A DNA stretch of 32,406 nucleotides from CAYTCZ01 sp964436315 (GCA_964436315.1 CAYTCZ010000035.1:1-32406), one strand, 5' to 3'; shown: positions 14,998 through 22,223, counted from the first letter of the stretch. Translations and numbers: made by a program. The notes: generated by a model not told the origin, from the letters alone.

Positions 14998-16142
14998 CAC
15001 ACCGGACGTTGTGTCTCGGCGTCCTACTGCTCCTTGTATTGGCCGTTGCGACCTTCGCCGGGACGGCGTCGGCGACCCCCGAGATTGATGCGAAGCGCGC
15101 GGAGGCGCAGTACGTCCTCAATCAGATTCGTGAGATTGACGCTGAACTCGACCTGGCGATCGATCGATACAACGGGATCGAACTCAAGCTCGGTGCGATT
15201 CGGGCTGAGCGCGGCGTCAGCAAGCGACATCTGAAGATCACCCGGGCCAATCTCAAGAAGCTCGAGAACGCGATCGAAGACCGCCTCGTGACGCTTTATA
15301 CGGAAGGTGAGAGCTCCTACATCGAGTTCCTGCTCGGGGCGACGAGTCTCACCGACTTCCTGGATCGCGTCGACACAGTCGATCGGGTGTCCGACGAGGA
15401 CGTACGGATTCTCACCGAGATCAAGCTTTTTCGGGCCGAAGAGAAGCGCCGTGCGCAGAAGCTCAAACGTGCCGAGGCGAAACAGGGGAATCTCCTCAGA
15501 CGCCAGAAACGCGTCAAGGATCAAATCGAGTCCAAGCTGGTTGAACGCCAGGCGCTCTACAGCTCCATCGAGGATCAGATCGTCGAGCTCGAGGCGGCGG
15601 AGGCTCGCCGACAAGAGCAGCTGCGCCGGCTGGCTGCCGCTCGGCTCGAGCGCGAACAAGAGGAGGCCGCAGCGGCGGCAGCCGCGGCGCAGACGGCGCA
15701 ATCGAGTGCCGGAAGTACGTCCTCCCCCGGCACCGCCACTCCGGTCAGTCAGCCGGCCGAGTCCAGTGCGCCGCCACCACCGCCTTCTCAGTACGGAGGA
15801 GTTGTGGGCATCGCGATGCAGTATCTCGGCACTCCGTACAGGTGGGGCGGTGCCTCACCAGCGACCGGGTTCGACTGCTCTGGGTTCACGATGTTCGTCT
15901 ACGCCCAGGTAGGCGTTGCATTGCCCCACTACACCGTTTCCCAGTTCCAGATGGGCAGCGCCGTCTCGCGATCAGAGCTTCAGGCCGGCGACCTCGTTTT
16001 CTTCCGCGGCCTGAGCCACAACGGCATTTACATCGGTGGCGGCCAGTTCATCCACTCTCCGCGGACCGGAGACGTTGTGAAGATCTCGAGCCTGAGCGAT
16101 CCCTGGTACGACGTCGGGTTCGTCGGCGCCCGCCGTCTCTAG
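14994..16142 (+). CDS. Secreted coiled-coil NlpC/P60 peptidoglycan endopeptidase
   Basis: 382 residues from GTG 14994. A signal peptide (1-28, core LCLGVLLLLVLAVATFAGTASA) is followed by a coiled coil (30-232) with a hinge (about 98-140: VTLYTEGESSYIEFLLGATSLTD), an Ala-rich helix and a Ser/Thr/Pro linker (233-266), then the NlpC/P60 domain (267-382). Catalytic C295 (FDCSGF), H342 (SHNGIYIG) and H354 (FIHSP) are present. Such enzymes cut D-Glu-diamino acid bonds in peptidoglycan; coiled-coil relatives (CwlO, RipC) are activated by FtsEX, though no ftsEX is seen here. A longer in-frame opening to 14325 is antisense to the 3D gene and was rejected. Confidence 0.93.
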   Translation: MTHRTLCLGVLLLLVLAVATFAGTASATPEIDAKRAEAQYVLNQIREIDAELDLAIDRYNGIELKLGAIRAERGVSKRHLKITRANLKKLENAIEDRLVTLYTEGESSYIEFLLGATSLTDFLDRVDTVDRVSDEDVRILTEIKLFRAEEKRRAQKLKRAEAKQGNLLRRQKRVKDQIESKLVERQALYSSIEDQIVELEAAEARRQEQLRRLAAARLEREQEEAAAAAAAAQTAQSSAGSTSSPGTATPVSQPAESSAPPPPPSQYGGVVGIAMQYLGTPYRWGGASPATGFDCSGFTMFVYAQVGVALPHYTVSQFQMGSAVSRSELQAGDLVFFRGLSHNGIYIGGGQFIHSPRTGDVVKISSLSDPWYDVGFVGARRL

Positions 16143-16214
16143 TCGTCGCGGCGCTCTGACCCCGAACTCTGAAGGGGAACGTCGGCTCACGGAGAAAGCA
16201 CTCGAGAGCTGCAT

Positions 16215-16220
16215 TACCCT
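16215..16220 (+). promoter_or_regulatory. Candidate -10 (TACCCT) for ku
   Basis: TACCCT lies 13 nt before the ku ATG, predicting a leader of only about 6-7 nt. A GAGGA at 16223-16227 also resembles a Shine-Dalgarno. Confidence 0.35.
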
Positions 16221-16233
16221 TTGAGGATCCGCT

Positions 16234-17061
16234 ATGAGAACAATCTGGAACGGCTCGATCAACTTCGGACTCGTCAACATCCCGATCGGGCTTGTCGTTG
16301 CGCAGCAACGGCAAGACGTTGCTTTTCGCACGCTTGATCGCGAGACTCTCACACCGATCAAGCAGAAGCGATATCGGCCGAGCGACGGCAAAGATCTCGA
16401 GCAAGACGAACTCGTCAAAGGCTGGGAATTCGCGAAAGGACAGTTCGTCGTTGTTGAAGACTCGGATCTGGAAGCGGTCGCCGTTCGTCGATCGCAATCG
16501 ATCGACATCATCCGTTTCGTCCCGGTCGCCGAAGTCGATCCGCTGTACTTCGACCGCACCTACTATCTCGCTCCCGCAGCGGCAGAAGCACAGCGGCGCC
16601 CGTACGTTCTTCTCCTTCGTGCCATGCAGGACGCGAACATGGCGGCAATCGGCAAGTTCGTACTGTGGGGCAAGGAAAACCTGTCCTTGATCCGGCCGCT
16701 GGGCAACGCGCTCGCCATCGAGACGTTGTTCTACGCAGAGGACATCCGCAGCCGCGACGAGATCGAGGAAGCAGTTGCCGAAACCGAGGTGTCTGACGCG
16801 GAACTGGCGATGGCTTCCCAGCTAATCGAGAGCCTGACGGGGAGCTTTGACCCGACGGACTACGAGAACGAGCATCGGCGTGACGTCAGAGCGATGCTCG
16901 AGGCCAAGCTGGCCGGTGAGGAGATCGGCGAGCCGGAGCCAGTTGCTCCCGCACCCGTCATCGACCTCATGGACGCACTCAAGCAGTCCGTTGCCGAGGC
17001 ACAGACGAAACCAGCGAAGAAGAAGCGCAAAACGCAGAAACGCGCGGCTGCGGGCAGCTAG
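16234..17061 (+). CDS. ku: Ku protein, non-homologous end joining
   Basis: 275 residues. The start MRTIWNGSINFGLVNIPIGLV is the bacterial Ku signature. The Ku core (about 1-230) has the ring-forming beta-barrel with KQKRYRPSDGKDLEQDELVKGWEF, YFDRTYYLAP and ENLSLIRPLGNALAIETLFYAEDIR. The C-terminus (about 250-275) is Lys/Arg-rich (KPAKKKRKTQKRAA), as in Ku proteins that slide along DNA. Ku homodimers bind double-strand ends and recruit LigD. No ligD is adjacent; the only ligase in the window, LigA, is the replicative NAD type. The gene stands alone, convergent with the 55-residue gene 27 nt downstream. Confidence 0.95.
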   Translation: MRTIWNGSINFGLVNIPIGLVVAQQRQDVAFRTLDRETLTPIKQKRYRPSDGKDLEQDELVKGWEFAKGQFVVVEDSDLEAVAVRRSQSIDIIRFVPVAEVDPLYFDRTYYLAPAAAEAQRRPYVLLLRAMQDANMAAIGKFVLWGKENLSLIRPLGNALAIETLFYAEDIRSRDEIEEAVAETEVSDAELAMASQLIESLTGSFDPTDYENEHRRDVRAMLEAKLAGEEIGEPEPVAPAPVIDLMDALKQSVAEAQTKPAKKKRKTQKRAAAGS

Positions 17062-17088
17062 TTCTTGGAAGCGAGTGCGTGGACGTTC

Positions 17089-17256
17089 TTAGGCAGCTTT
17101 CTCGGCGGCCAATGCCTCAAGCTGTGCCCGAAAGAGCGTCTTGTCGATTCTGCCTTGGTAGATGGGAACCGACTCCTCGACGCAGACCTCGATTACCTGC
17201 TCTCGCGTAAGGTCCAGTTCCTTCGCAAGCTCTTCGGGCGTTAGATGATTGGCCAC
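17089..17256 (-). CDS. Small helical protein of 55 residues behind an attenuator-like leader
   Basis: 55 residues starting MANHLTPEELAKELDLTREQVIEVC. The pattern LTPEELAKELDLTREQVIEVC, then VPIYQGRIDKTLFRAQLEALAAEKAA, looks like a small helix-turn-helix of the excisionase/MerR-like or actinobacterial hypothetical type, with Cys25 and no membrane segment. The function is not recognised. The GTG at 17256 is chosen because of a perfect Shine-Dalgarno AAAGGAGA just upstream; a longer frame to 17415 crosses a terminator hairpin and was rejected. The 5' region contains a promoter, a structured leader and an intrinsic terminator, so expression is probably attenuated. It is convergent with ku. Confidence 0.75.
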   Translation of the reverse strand: MANHLTPEELAKELDLTREQVIEVCVEESVPIYQGRIDKTLFRAQLEALAAEKAA

Positions 17257-17286
17257 TGAGTCTCCTTTCGCGCGATTCGTGACACG

Positions 17287-17315
17287 AAAAAACCCGCCAA
17301 CGAAACGCGGGCGGG
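17287..17315 (-). terminator. Intrinsic terminator upstream of the 55-residue gene
   Basis: On the reverse strand CCCGCC (17310-17315) pairs with GGCGGG (17293-17298) around an 11-nt loop, followed by six T (17292-17287). This is a textbook intrinsic terminator, unusual because it lies 30 nt before a start codon on the same strand. On the + strand it has no T-run and cannot serve ku. Confidence 0.85.
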
Positions 17316-17380
17316 CTCGATTGCGTTCGGGCGCGGCTGCAGGACGGTCCTCAAAGGCCGAACACTCCCCTACAACGCAT
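17287..17380 (-). ncRNA. Candidate structured leader RNA (attenuator) of about 94 nt
   Basis: A promoter at 17387-17415 would start transcription near 17380. The predicted RNA has a 6-bp stem GTTCGG/CCGAAC (positions 17358-17363 with 17325-17330), an inner AGGA/TCCT hairpin (17341-17351), then the terminator. Read-through would express the 55-residue gene. It resembles no riboswitch class I recognise; it could also be a free small RNA. Confidence 0.45.
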
Positions 17381-17386
17381 ACTTGA

Positions 17387-17415
17387 AGAATAAGTGGTCG
17401 TGGTGTCGGAGGCAA
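17387..17415 (-). promoter_or_regulatory. Candidate sigma70-type promoter of the leader RNA
   Basis: On the reverse strand TTGCCT (17415-17410) and TATTCT (17392-17387) are separated by exactly 17 nt. The promoter overlaps the 5' end of the divergent alpha/beta hydrolase gene. Confidence 0.55.
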
Positions 17416-18248
17416 TGCTCTTTCCGGACTTTTCGGAGGAAACTCGGGCCCTCGGCGAATCTCGGGTTCACTTCTACGTCGGCGGTGACGGACCCGGAGT
17501 CCTGCTCATCCACGGACTTGGCGGAGCGGCTGCAAACTGGGCAGACCTCGCTCCGCTGCTTGCCCGCCATCGTCGCGTTCTGATTCCCGACCTTCCAGGT
17601 CATGGACACTCGGAGCCGAGACCCCTCCCGAACGGGTTAAAGAGCCTCGCGGATCTCGTCGCCGAGCTTGCAGAGGCTCAGGGGGTGCTCCCGGGTGCGG
17701 TCGTTGGGCATTCGATGGGATCTGACGTTGCTCTCGTTCTGGCGACCCGCTGGCCGGAGCGAATTAGCGCCCTTGTCCTGGCGACAGCCGGTGGGATCAC
17801 CACGAATCATCGCTGGGCGCAGGCCGGCCTCCGATTGTCCGGACTCCTCAACCTTTCGAAGTTGGTCGCGCGCCACCGCGAGCGGATTCCGTCGAGCCTG
17901 CTCCTACGGCGACTCGCGTTTGCGGGCTGGGGGGCCGAGGATGCCGCAGGCCTGTCAGATCGGGCCGTCGCCGGCTTCCTCGAGGGACCTGCGCACTCCA
18001 CCGACACGGCGACCGCCTGCGAGGCCCTCATCGGCGCCGATCCGCGGGCGAAACTCTCGGACGTCCCACAGAAGGTGCTTCTGCTCTGGGGTTCGCGAGA
18101 CCGTATGACTCCGCTCACGGACGGGTTCGAGTACGCGCGCCGGTTGCGAGCGCCTCTCCGGACGCTTCCGGCCTGCGGACACCTGCTGATCGGCGAACGG
18201 CCGGAGGAATGCGCCGACCTGATCGAGGAGTTCCTCGATCAGGCGTGA
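17394..18248 (+). CDS. Alpha/beta-fold hydrolase
   Basis: 284 residues. The oxyanion region HGLGGAAANW is at 40-49, the nucleophile S107 lies in GHSMGS, the acid is D236 (LLLWGSRDRMTP), and the base is H263 (CGHLLIGERPEE). A cap domain occupies about 135-205. It resembles MhpC/haloperoxidase-like esterases, and the substrate cannot be set. The start is uncertain: GTG at 17394, 17400 or 17403, or ATG at 17415. The N-terminal conserved fold begins near residue 24, so all are possible. It is divergent from the 55-residue gene's leader, with which it overlaps at the promoter. Confidence 0.9.
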   Translation: MVVVSEAMLFPDFSEETRALGESRVHFYVGGDGPGVLLIHGLGGAAANWADLAPLLARHRRVLIPDLPGHGHSEPRPLPNGLKSLADLVAELAEAQGVLPGAVVGHSMGSDVALVLATRWPERISALVLATAGGITTNHRWAQAGLRLSGLLNLSKLVARHRERIPSSLLLRRLAFAGWGAEDAAGLSDRAVAGFLEGPAHSTDTATACEALIGADPRAKLSDVPQKVLLLWGSRDRMTPLTDGFEYARRLRAPLRTLPACGHLLIGERPEECADLIEEFLDQA

Positions 18249-18279
18249 TTGAGGAATTCTTGGAGTCCGAAAGAGATCG

Positions 18280-19026
18280 CTAGACGGGATTCGGGAGGTC
18301 GATGAACTCCCACTCGATGTCGAAGGCGTCCGCGATCCGCTCGCCGAGAGCCTGCACCCCGAGCGTCTCGGTCGCATAGTGGCCTCCGGCGACGAAGTGA
18401 ATTCCGAGCTCGCTGGCAGCATGCTTCGTAGGTTCCGCCGGCTCCCCGGTGACGAAGCAGTCGTAGCCCTCGGCTGCAGCGTCGTGGATCAGGCCGGCGG
18501 CTCCGCCGGAGCAGACTGCGACCTGCTCGATTGAGTCCGGCCCGGACTCGAAGACCAGGGGTTCTCGCCCGAGCGCGGTCGCGATGCGTTCCGCCAGCGC
18601 CGCGATCGGCTGGCTCTTCTCGAGGCTACCCCCTAGTCCGACGTCCGAGAACCGACCGGTTTCCCCGATCCCGATCTTCTTCGCGAGGAGTGCGTTGTTG
18701 CCGATCTCAGGATGGGCGTCCAGTGCCAAGTGGTAGGCGACGAGTGAGAGGTCGTCTTCGAAGAGAGCCTCGAGGCGACCCTTCATCACCGGTCCGACTA
18801 TGCGCGGGTCCCGATCCCAGAAGAGGCCGTGGTGGACGAGCACGAGGTCGGCTCCCGCCTTGGAGGCGAGTCGAAACAGCTCTTGGGATGCCGAGACACC
18901 ACAGACGATCTTCGCGACCTCGTCTGCCCCGACGACCTGCAGGCCGACGGGTCCGAAGTCGGGATACGAGGTCACGTCGAGCAACTCGTCCGCGAACGCG
19001 ATGATGTCGTCTCGGCGTGCGCTCAC
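18280..19026 (-). CDS. Nif3-like dinuclear metal centre protein
   Basis: 248 residues of the Nif3/YbgI/DUF34 family, which forms hexameric rings with a two-metal site. Expected ligands are visible: H65 and H66 (VLVHHGLFWD), D103 (LALDAHPEIGNN), H216 and E220 (GGHYATET). The family has been annotated as GTP cyclohydrolase I type 2, but its true role is unsettled. The GTG start at 19026 is 8 nt from a TACCTT -10, so the mRNA is probably leaderless. It is divergent from tRNA-Pro and convergent with the hydrolase (31-nt gap). Confidence 0.92.
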   Translation of the reverse strand: MSARRDDIIAFADELLDVTSYPDFGPVGLQVVGADEVAKIVCGVSASQELFRLASKAGADLVLVHHGLFWDRDPRIVGPVMKGRLEALFEDDLSLVAYHLALDAHPEIGNNALLAKKIGIGETGRFSDVGLGGSLEKSQPIAALAERIATALGREPLVFESGPDSIEQVAVCSGGAAGLIHDAAAEGYDCFVTGEPAEPTKHAASELGIHFVAGGHYATETLGVQALGERIADAFDIEWEFIDLPNPV

Positions 19027-19033
19027 GAGGAGG

Positions 19034-19040
19034 TAAGGTA
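19034..19040. promoter_or_regulatory. Candidate shared bidirectional -10 for nif3 and tRNA-Pro
   Basis: TAAGGTA reads TAAGGT on + (10 nt before the tRNA 5' end) and TACCTT on - (8 nt before the Nif3 GTG). Both fit TANNNT. The gap between the two genes is only 23 nt, so at least one promoter must overlap this site. Confidence 0.4.
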
Positions 19041-19049
19041 TTCGAGCCT

Positions 19050-19123
19050 CGGGGTGTGGCGCAGTCTGGTAGCGCGCGCCGTTCGGGTCGGCGAGGTCGC
19101 CGGTTCAAATCCGGGCACCCCGA
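19050..19123 (+). tRNA. tRNA-Pro (anticodon CGG)
   Basis: The 74 nt fold into a cloverleaf. The acceptor stem CGGGGTG pairs with CACCCCG (19116-19122), with discriminator A at 19123. The D stem is GCGC/GCGC. The anticodon stem is CGCCG/CGGCG with loop TTCGGGT, giving anticodon CGG at 19084-19086. The variable loop has 5 nt, and the T arm has GTTCAAATC, with one G-G mismatch at the outer T-stem pair. The CCA tail is not encoded. It reads CCG codons, which are frequent here. Confidence 0.96.
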
Positions 19124-19124
19124 C

Positions 19125-19143
19125 TCCTCTCCTCTGGAGAGGA
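19125..19143 (+). terminator. Hairpin after tRNA-Pro
   Basis: TCCTCTCC (19125-19132) pairs with GGAGAGGA (19136-19143) around a 3-nt loop, two bases after the tRNA end. There is no T-run, so it may be a processing or weak termination signal. Confidence 0.5.
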
Positions 19144-19188
19144 ATGCTCGCCGACGAACAGATCTGCGGGTTCTCTGGGGGGCTCGGA

Positions 19189-19194
19189 TATCCT
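19189..19194 (+). promoter_or_regulatory. Candidate -10 (TATCCT) of a leaderless Nit-type amidase mRNA
   Basis: TATCCT ends 6 nt before the ATG at 19201. No Shine-Dalgarno is seen. Confidence 0.5.
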
Positions 19195-19200
19195 ATTTTC

Positions 19201-20037
19201 ATGGCCGATCGGCTCCGGATTGCCTGCGTGCAACTGTGTCCGTCCCCGATCAAGGCGGAGAACATCGAGAAAGCCGAGGGCCTCGTTGCGCGTGCTGCGG
19301 CGACAGGCGCCGACATCGTACTCCTGCCAGAAAAGTGGAATGCGATCGGCACGGTCGAGACCCTTCGGGCGAACGCCGAGCCGATCGACGGCGGCGAGAC
19401 GGTCGAGGCGATGCGGGAATGGGCGTCTCGACACAGCATCACCCTCGTCGGAGGGTCGATTACGGAGCAACGCGACGGCCGGGAGAAGCTCCCGAATACG
19501 TCGCTCGTATTCGATCCTGATGGCGAGATCGTCGCGACATACCGGAAGATCCACATGTTCGACGTCGAGGTTGGCGGGCACGTCTATCGGGAATCGGAGG
19601 CCCAGGAAGCTGGCGATGAGACGGTGGCTGCCGATCTCGAAGGCTGGAATGTCGGCCTGACGGTCTGTTACGACCTGCGGTTCCCTGAGCTCTTTCGGAT
19701 CCTCGCTCTCGGGGGAGCCGAACTGATCACCGTTCCGGCGGCCTTCACGCTCTACACGGGGAAAGACCACTGGGAAATACTCCTCCGGGCGCGAGCGATC
19801 GAAAACCAGTGCTATATCGCGGCTGCGAATGCCTGGGGAGTCCACGAGGACGGGAAAGCCAGCTACGGGCGTTCGATGATCATCGACCCGTGGGGGGTCG
19901 TGCTCGCGGCAGCGCCAGATGAGGACACGGTGATCTCGGCAGAGATCGATCGGAGCCGAGTCGAGGGCGTCCGTCAGAGCCTTCCCTCGTTGGCGAATCG
20001 CCAGCCTACTGCCTACCGGTGGCCCGCTGAGGTCTGA
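19201..20037 (+). CDS. Carbon-nitrogen hydrolase, Nit1/Nit2-like amidase
   Basis: 278 residues of the nitrilase superfamily. The catalytic triad is E44 (LLPEKWN), K116 (TYRKIHMFD) and C156 (TVCYDLRFPEL). The CYDLRFPEL context and YRKIHMFDVE are typical of the Nit1/Nit2 branch, which hydrolyses deaminated glutathione or alpha-ketoglutaramate (metabolite repair). Actinobacteria often lack glutathione, so the substrate may be a mycothiol-related or omega-amide compound; this is inference. The ATG at 19201 is chosen over an opening that runs back through the tRNA. A HAD phosphatase gene follows after 20 nt, probably in one operon. Confidence 0.92.
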   Translation: MADRLRIACVQLCPSPIKAENIEKAEGLVARAAATGADIVLLPEKWNAIGTVETLRANAEPIDGGETVEAMREWASRHSITLVGGSITEQRDGREKLPNTSLVFDPDGEIVATYRKIHMFDVEVGGHVYRESEAQEAGDETVAADLEGWNVGLTVCYDLRFPELFRILALGGAELITVPAAFTLYTGKDHWEILLRARAIENQCYIAAANAWGVHEDGKASYGRSMIIDPWGVVLAAAPDEDTVISAEIDRSRVEGVRQSLPSLANRQPTAYRWPAEV

Positions 20038-20057
20038 GTAGCGATCGAGACCAACTC

Positions 20058-20732
20058 ATGATCGTCGAGGCCGTCCTCTTCGACGTTGACTTCACGATCT
20101 CGAAGCCCGGGCCACTGCTCGGGCCGACCGGCTACAGACGCGCCGGTGAGCGCTTCGGGCTCAGTCTCGACCCCACGCTTTATGCGGAAGCTCGAGCAGA
20201 GGCGATCGAAGATCTTCAGCATCACCCGGAGCTTGACCACGACGAGGAGATCTGGGTGCGGTTTACGGAGGACATCGTCCGGGGGATGGGTGGAAAGGGA
20301 GCATCCGTGGCGGAAGCTGCACGCGAGATCGTGCATGCATGGGAACATGCGGACAACTTCGAGCTCTACGAGGACACGATTCCGGTGTTCGGCGAACTTC
20401 GCCGTCACGGACTCAAGATCGGCCTCGTCTCGAACACCAGCCGAGACCTCGACTCCTTCATACGGCACTTCTCACTTGACGTTGATGCGTGGGTTTCCTC
20501 GGGGACACACGGGAAGGTCAAGCCATCGCCCACCATCTTCCGGGCGGCGCTCGAACTGCTCGAAGTCGTGCCGGAAGATGCGGTAATGGTTGGGGACACG
20601 GTCGTAGACGACGTCGAAGGCGCCGAGGCCGTAGGAATGCGCGCAATCCTGCTCGACCGCGAAGGACGATACGACCACCCCGGGAAGCTCACCGATCTAC
20701 TCCAGTTGCCGGCAGCACTCGGCCTACGCTAA
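20058..20732 (+). CDS. HAD-superfamily hydrolase with DVDFT motif I
   Basis: 224 residues. Motif I is LFDVDFTISKPG with both D9 and D11 kept but Phe in place of the usual Gly after D11, a known variant. A helical cap spans about 20-95. Motif II is LVSNTSRD, motif III the Lys of GKVKPSPTIF, and motif IV MVGDTVVDDVEGAEAVG. The family is similar to YjjG/haloacid dehalogenase-like phosphatases; the substrate is unknown. It lies 20 nt downstream of the Nit-type amidase, suggesting a shared metabolite-repair or salvage role. The ATG at 20058 lacks a strong ribosome site. Confidence 0.87.
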   Translation: MIVEAVLFDVDFTISKPGPLLGPTGYRRAGERFGLSLDPTLYAEARAEAIEDLQHHPELDHDEEIWVRFTEDIVRGMGGKGASVAEAAREIVHAWEHADNFELYEDTIPVFGELRRHGLKIGLVSNTSRDLDSFIRHFSLDVDAWVSSGTHGKVKPSPTIFRAALELLEVVPEDAVMVGDTVVDDVEGAEAVGMRAILLDREGRYDHPGKLTDLLQLPAALGLR

Positions 20733-20769
20733 AGCGCAGGTCCAGAATCCGGAAGCGTCTGCCCCATGG

Positions 20770-20775
20770 TCTAAT
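20770..20775 (+). promoter_or_regulatory. Candidate -10 (TCTAAT) upstream of the MFS gene
   Basis: TCTAAT lies 7 nt before a GTG that opens a 46-codon frame ending 10 nt before the MFS start. It may be the MFS promoter, with the small frame in its leader. Confidence 0.3.
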
Positions 20776-20782
20776 CGACGGT

Positions 20783-20923
20783 GTGGCGGGGCGATTTGAC
20801 TCCGAGCCTACCTCAGAGACGACGAAATCCACCCGTTCGTTCGAGGACCGAAACGGTCTGCTCTCGCATTCTTTAACCAGGATGCACGCGCGCGCCGCAA
20901 CCGAGCGCCGGAGCGACCGGTGA
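20783..20923 (+). CDS. Candidate 46-codon upstream ORF before the MFS gene
   Basis: GTG at 20783 to TGA at 20923 encodes VAGRFDSEPTSETTKS..., charged and Ser/Thr-rich, with no recognised family. It follows a possible -10 at leaderless spacing and ends 10 nt before the MFS ATG. A GACCG/CGGTC inverted repeat (20846-20858) lies inside it. It could be just leader sequence; coding support is weak. Confidence 0.22.
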   Translation: MAGRFDSEPTSETTKSTRSFEDRNGLLSHSLTRMHARAATERRSDR

Positions 20924-20933
20924 GACGCCGCTG

Positions 20934-22217
20934 ATGTCCGGGCGGCCGGCACTTCGGCTCGTCACCTCGGCTGAGGACCGCGTGCGGTCGGTTCGAGGGC
21001 TCACGCTCGTGCTGGGTGTCGGGGCGTTTGGGCTTGCCTGGTCAATCACGACCGTCGCCGCGTACGTTCCCGCGGTCCTCGACGAGTACACGCCGTCGAC
21101 CACGCTTATCGGGCTCGTTCTCTCGGTCGAGGGGCTGTTTGCGATCTTCGTGCCACTGATGATCGGGCCGATGAGTGACGCGACGCGTACGGAGCTCGGT
21201 CGCCGGCGACCGTTCATGCTGCTTGCGCTCCTCCCGATGGGAGTGACGCTCACGCTTGTCGCGTTCATGGACAATCTGGCGGCAGCGGCGCTTGCACTCT
21301 TTGGATTCTTCTTCGCCTACTACATCTACGAGCCACCGTACCGAGGCTTGTATCCCGACCTTCTCCCTGGCTACGTCTTCGGCCGGGCCCAGGGCGTTCA
21401 GCACGTTTTCCGAGGTGCCGCGATCGGAGGTGCGCTGGTGATCGGCGGGCTTCTGCTCGGGGTGTGGGCCCCGTTTCCGTTCCTCGTCGCGGCGTGGATC
21501 ACGGTCCTGTCGTGCGGCGCGGTCGTCCTGCTCGTGCGGGAGCGGCGGACCCTAAAACGGGAATACCAGAACTTCCGAGAGGCTCTCACCGCGCCGTGGA
21601 CGATCGTCCGACGCGAACGGAACGTGCGACGCTTCCTCCTTGCGAACACGGCCTGGGAGGCGACGTTCGCCGGGATGCGTGCTTTTGTCGTTCTCTATAT
21701 CGTGGTCGGCCTCGACCAGCCATTCTGGGTCTCATCCGCCGTACTGGCCGTTGTTGCCGCCGGATACACGGTCGCTGCCGCTGTATCCGGAAAGTTCGGC
21801 GACCAGTTTGGCATCGCAAAGGTTATTCTCGGCGCCTCGGTTGTCTACGGTATCGGACTTCTTTTGGCCGGATTCGGAACCGGGTGGAGTCACTGGTTCC
21901 TCCTTCCGATCTTCCTCGTTGCGGTGGCGGGCGGAACGGTGATGACCCTCGCGTGGGCACTGTTGTTCAAGGTCATGCCCGATCAGCATCACGGCTCCGT
22001 GACCGGACTCGCGACGACGACGAAGGGGTTCGGCTTGATCATCGGCCCGCTGGTCGCGGGAGCCGCGATCGACATCTTCAGCCCGATCCTTCAGTCAACG
22101 GATGGTTTCGCGATCGTTTGGCCTGTGGTAGCGATTCCTGTTCTCGCGGCGATCCCGCTCGTTGCCCAGCTTTCCGACGCGGAGGAGGAATACGACAGGG
22201 GTCATGCTGCCGGCTGA
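20934..22217 (+). CDS. MFS transporter, SLC45/GPH-like
   Basis: 427 residues, about twelve TM helices. The loop 2-3 motif GPMSDATRTELGRRRPFMLL is the MFS signature as seen in SLC45 and glycoside-pentoside-hexuronide carriers. YYIYEPPYRGLYPDLLPG after TM4 and GLATTTKGFGLIIGPL in the C-half also fit this group. Likely a sugar/proton symporter at the inner membrane; the substrate is not identifiable. A hydrophilic N-terminus of about 20 residues precedes TM1. The end is 6 nt from the convergent secreted-protein gene. The start has no clear Shine-Dalgarno. Confidence 0.9.
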   Translation: MSGRPALRLVTSAEDRVRSVRGLTLVLGVGAFGLAWSITTVAAYVPAVLDEYTPSTTLIGLVLSVEGLFAIFVPLMIGPMSDATRTELGRRRPFMLLALLPMGVTLTLVAFMDNLAAAALALFGFFFAYYIYEPPYRGLYPDLLPGYVFGRAQGVQHVFRGAAIGGALVIGGLLLGVWAPFPFLVAAWITVLSCGAVVLLVRERRTLKREYQNFREALTAPWTIVRRERNVRRFLLANTAWEATFAGMRAFVVLYIVVGLDQPFWVSSAVLAVVAAGYTVAAAVSGKFGDQFGIAKVILGASVVYGIGLLLAGFGTGWSHWFLLPIFLVAVAGGTVMTLAWALLFKVMPDQHHGSVTGLATTTKGFGLIIGPLVAGAAIDIFSPILQSTDGFAIVWPVVAIPVLAAIPLVAQLSDAEEEYDRGHAAG

Positions 22218-22223
22218 ACGCCT

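Noticed and set aside
18829..19200. Upstream extension of the Nit-type amidase frame
   Set aside because: It runs through nif3 and tRNA-Pro; the family N-terminus begins at ATG 19201.
20058..20732. HAD protein as an inactive phosphatase because of DVDFT
   Set aside because: Both catalytic aspartates, the motif III lysine and motif IV acids remain; Phe at this place is a known variant.
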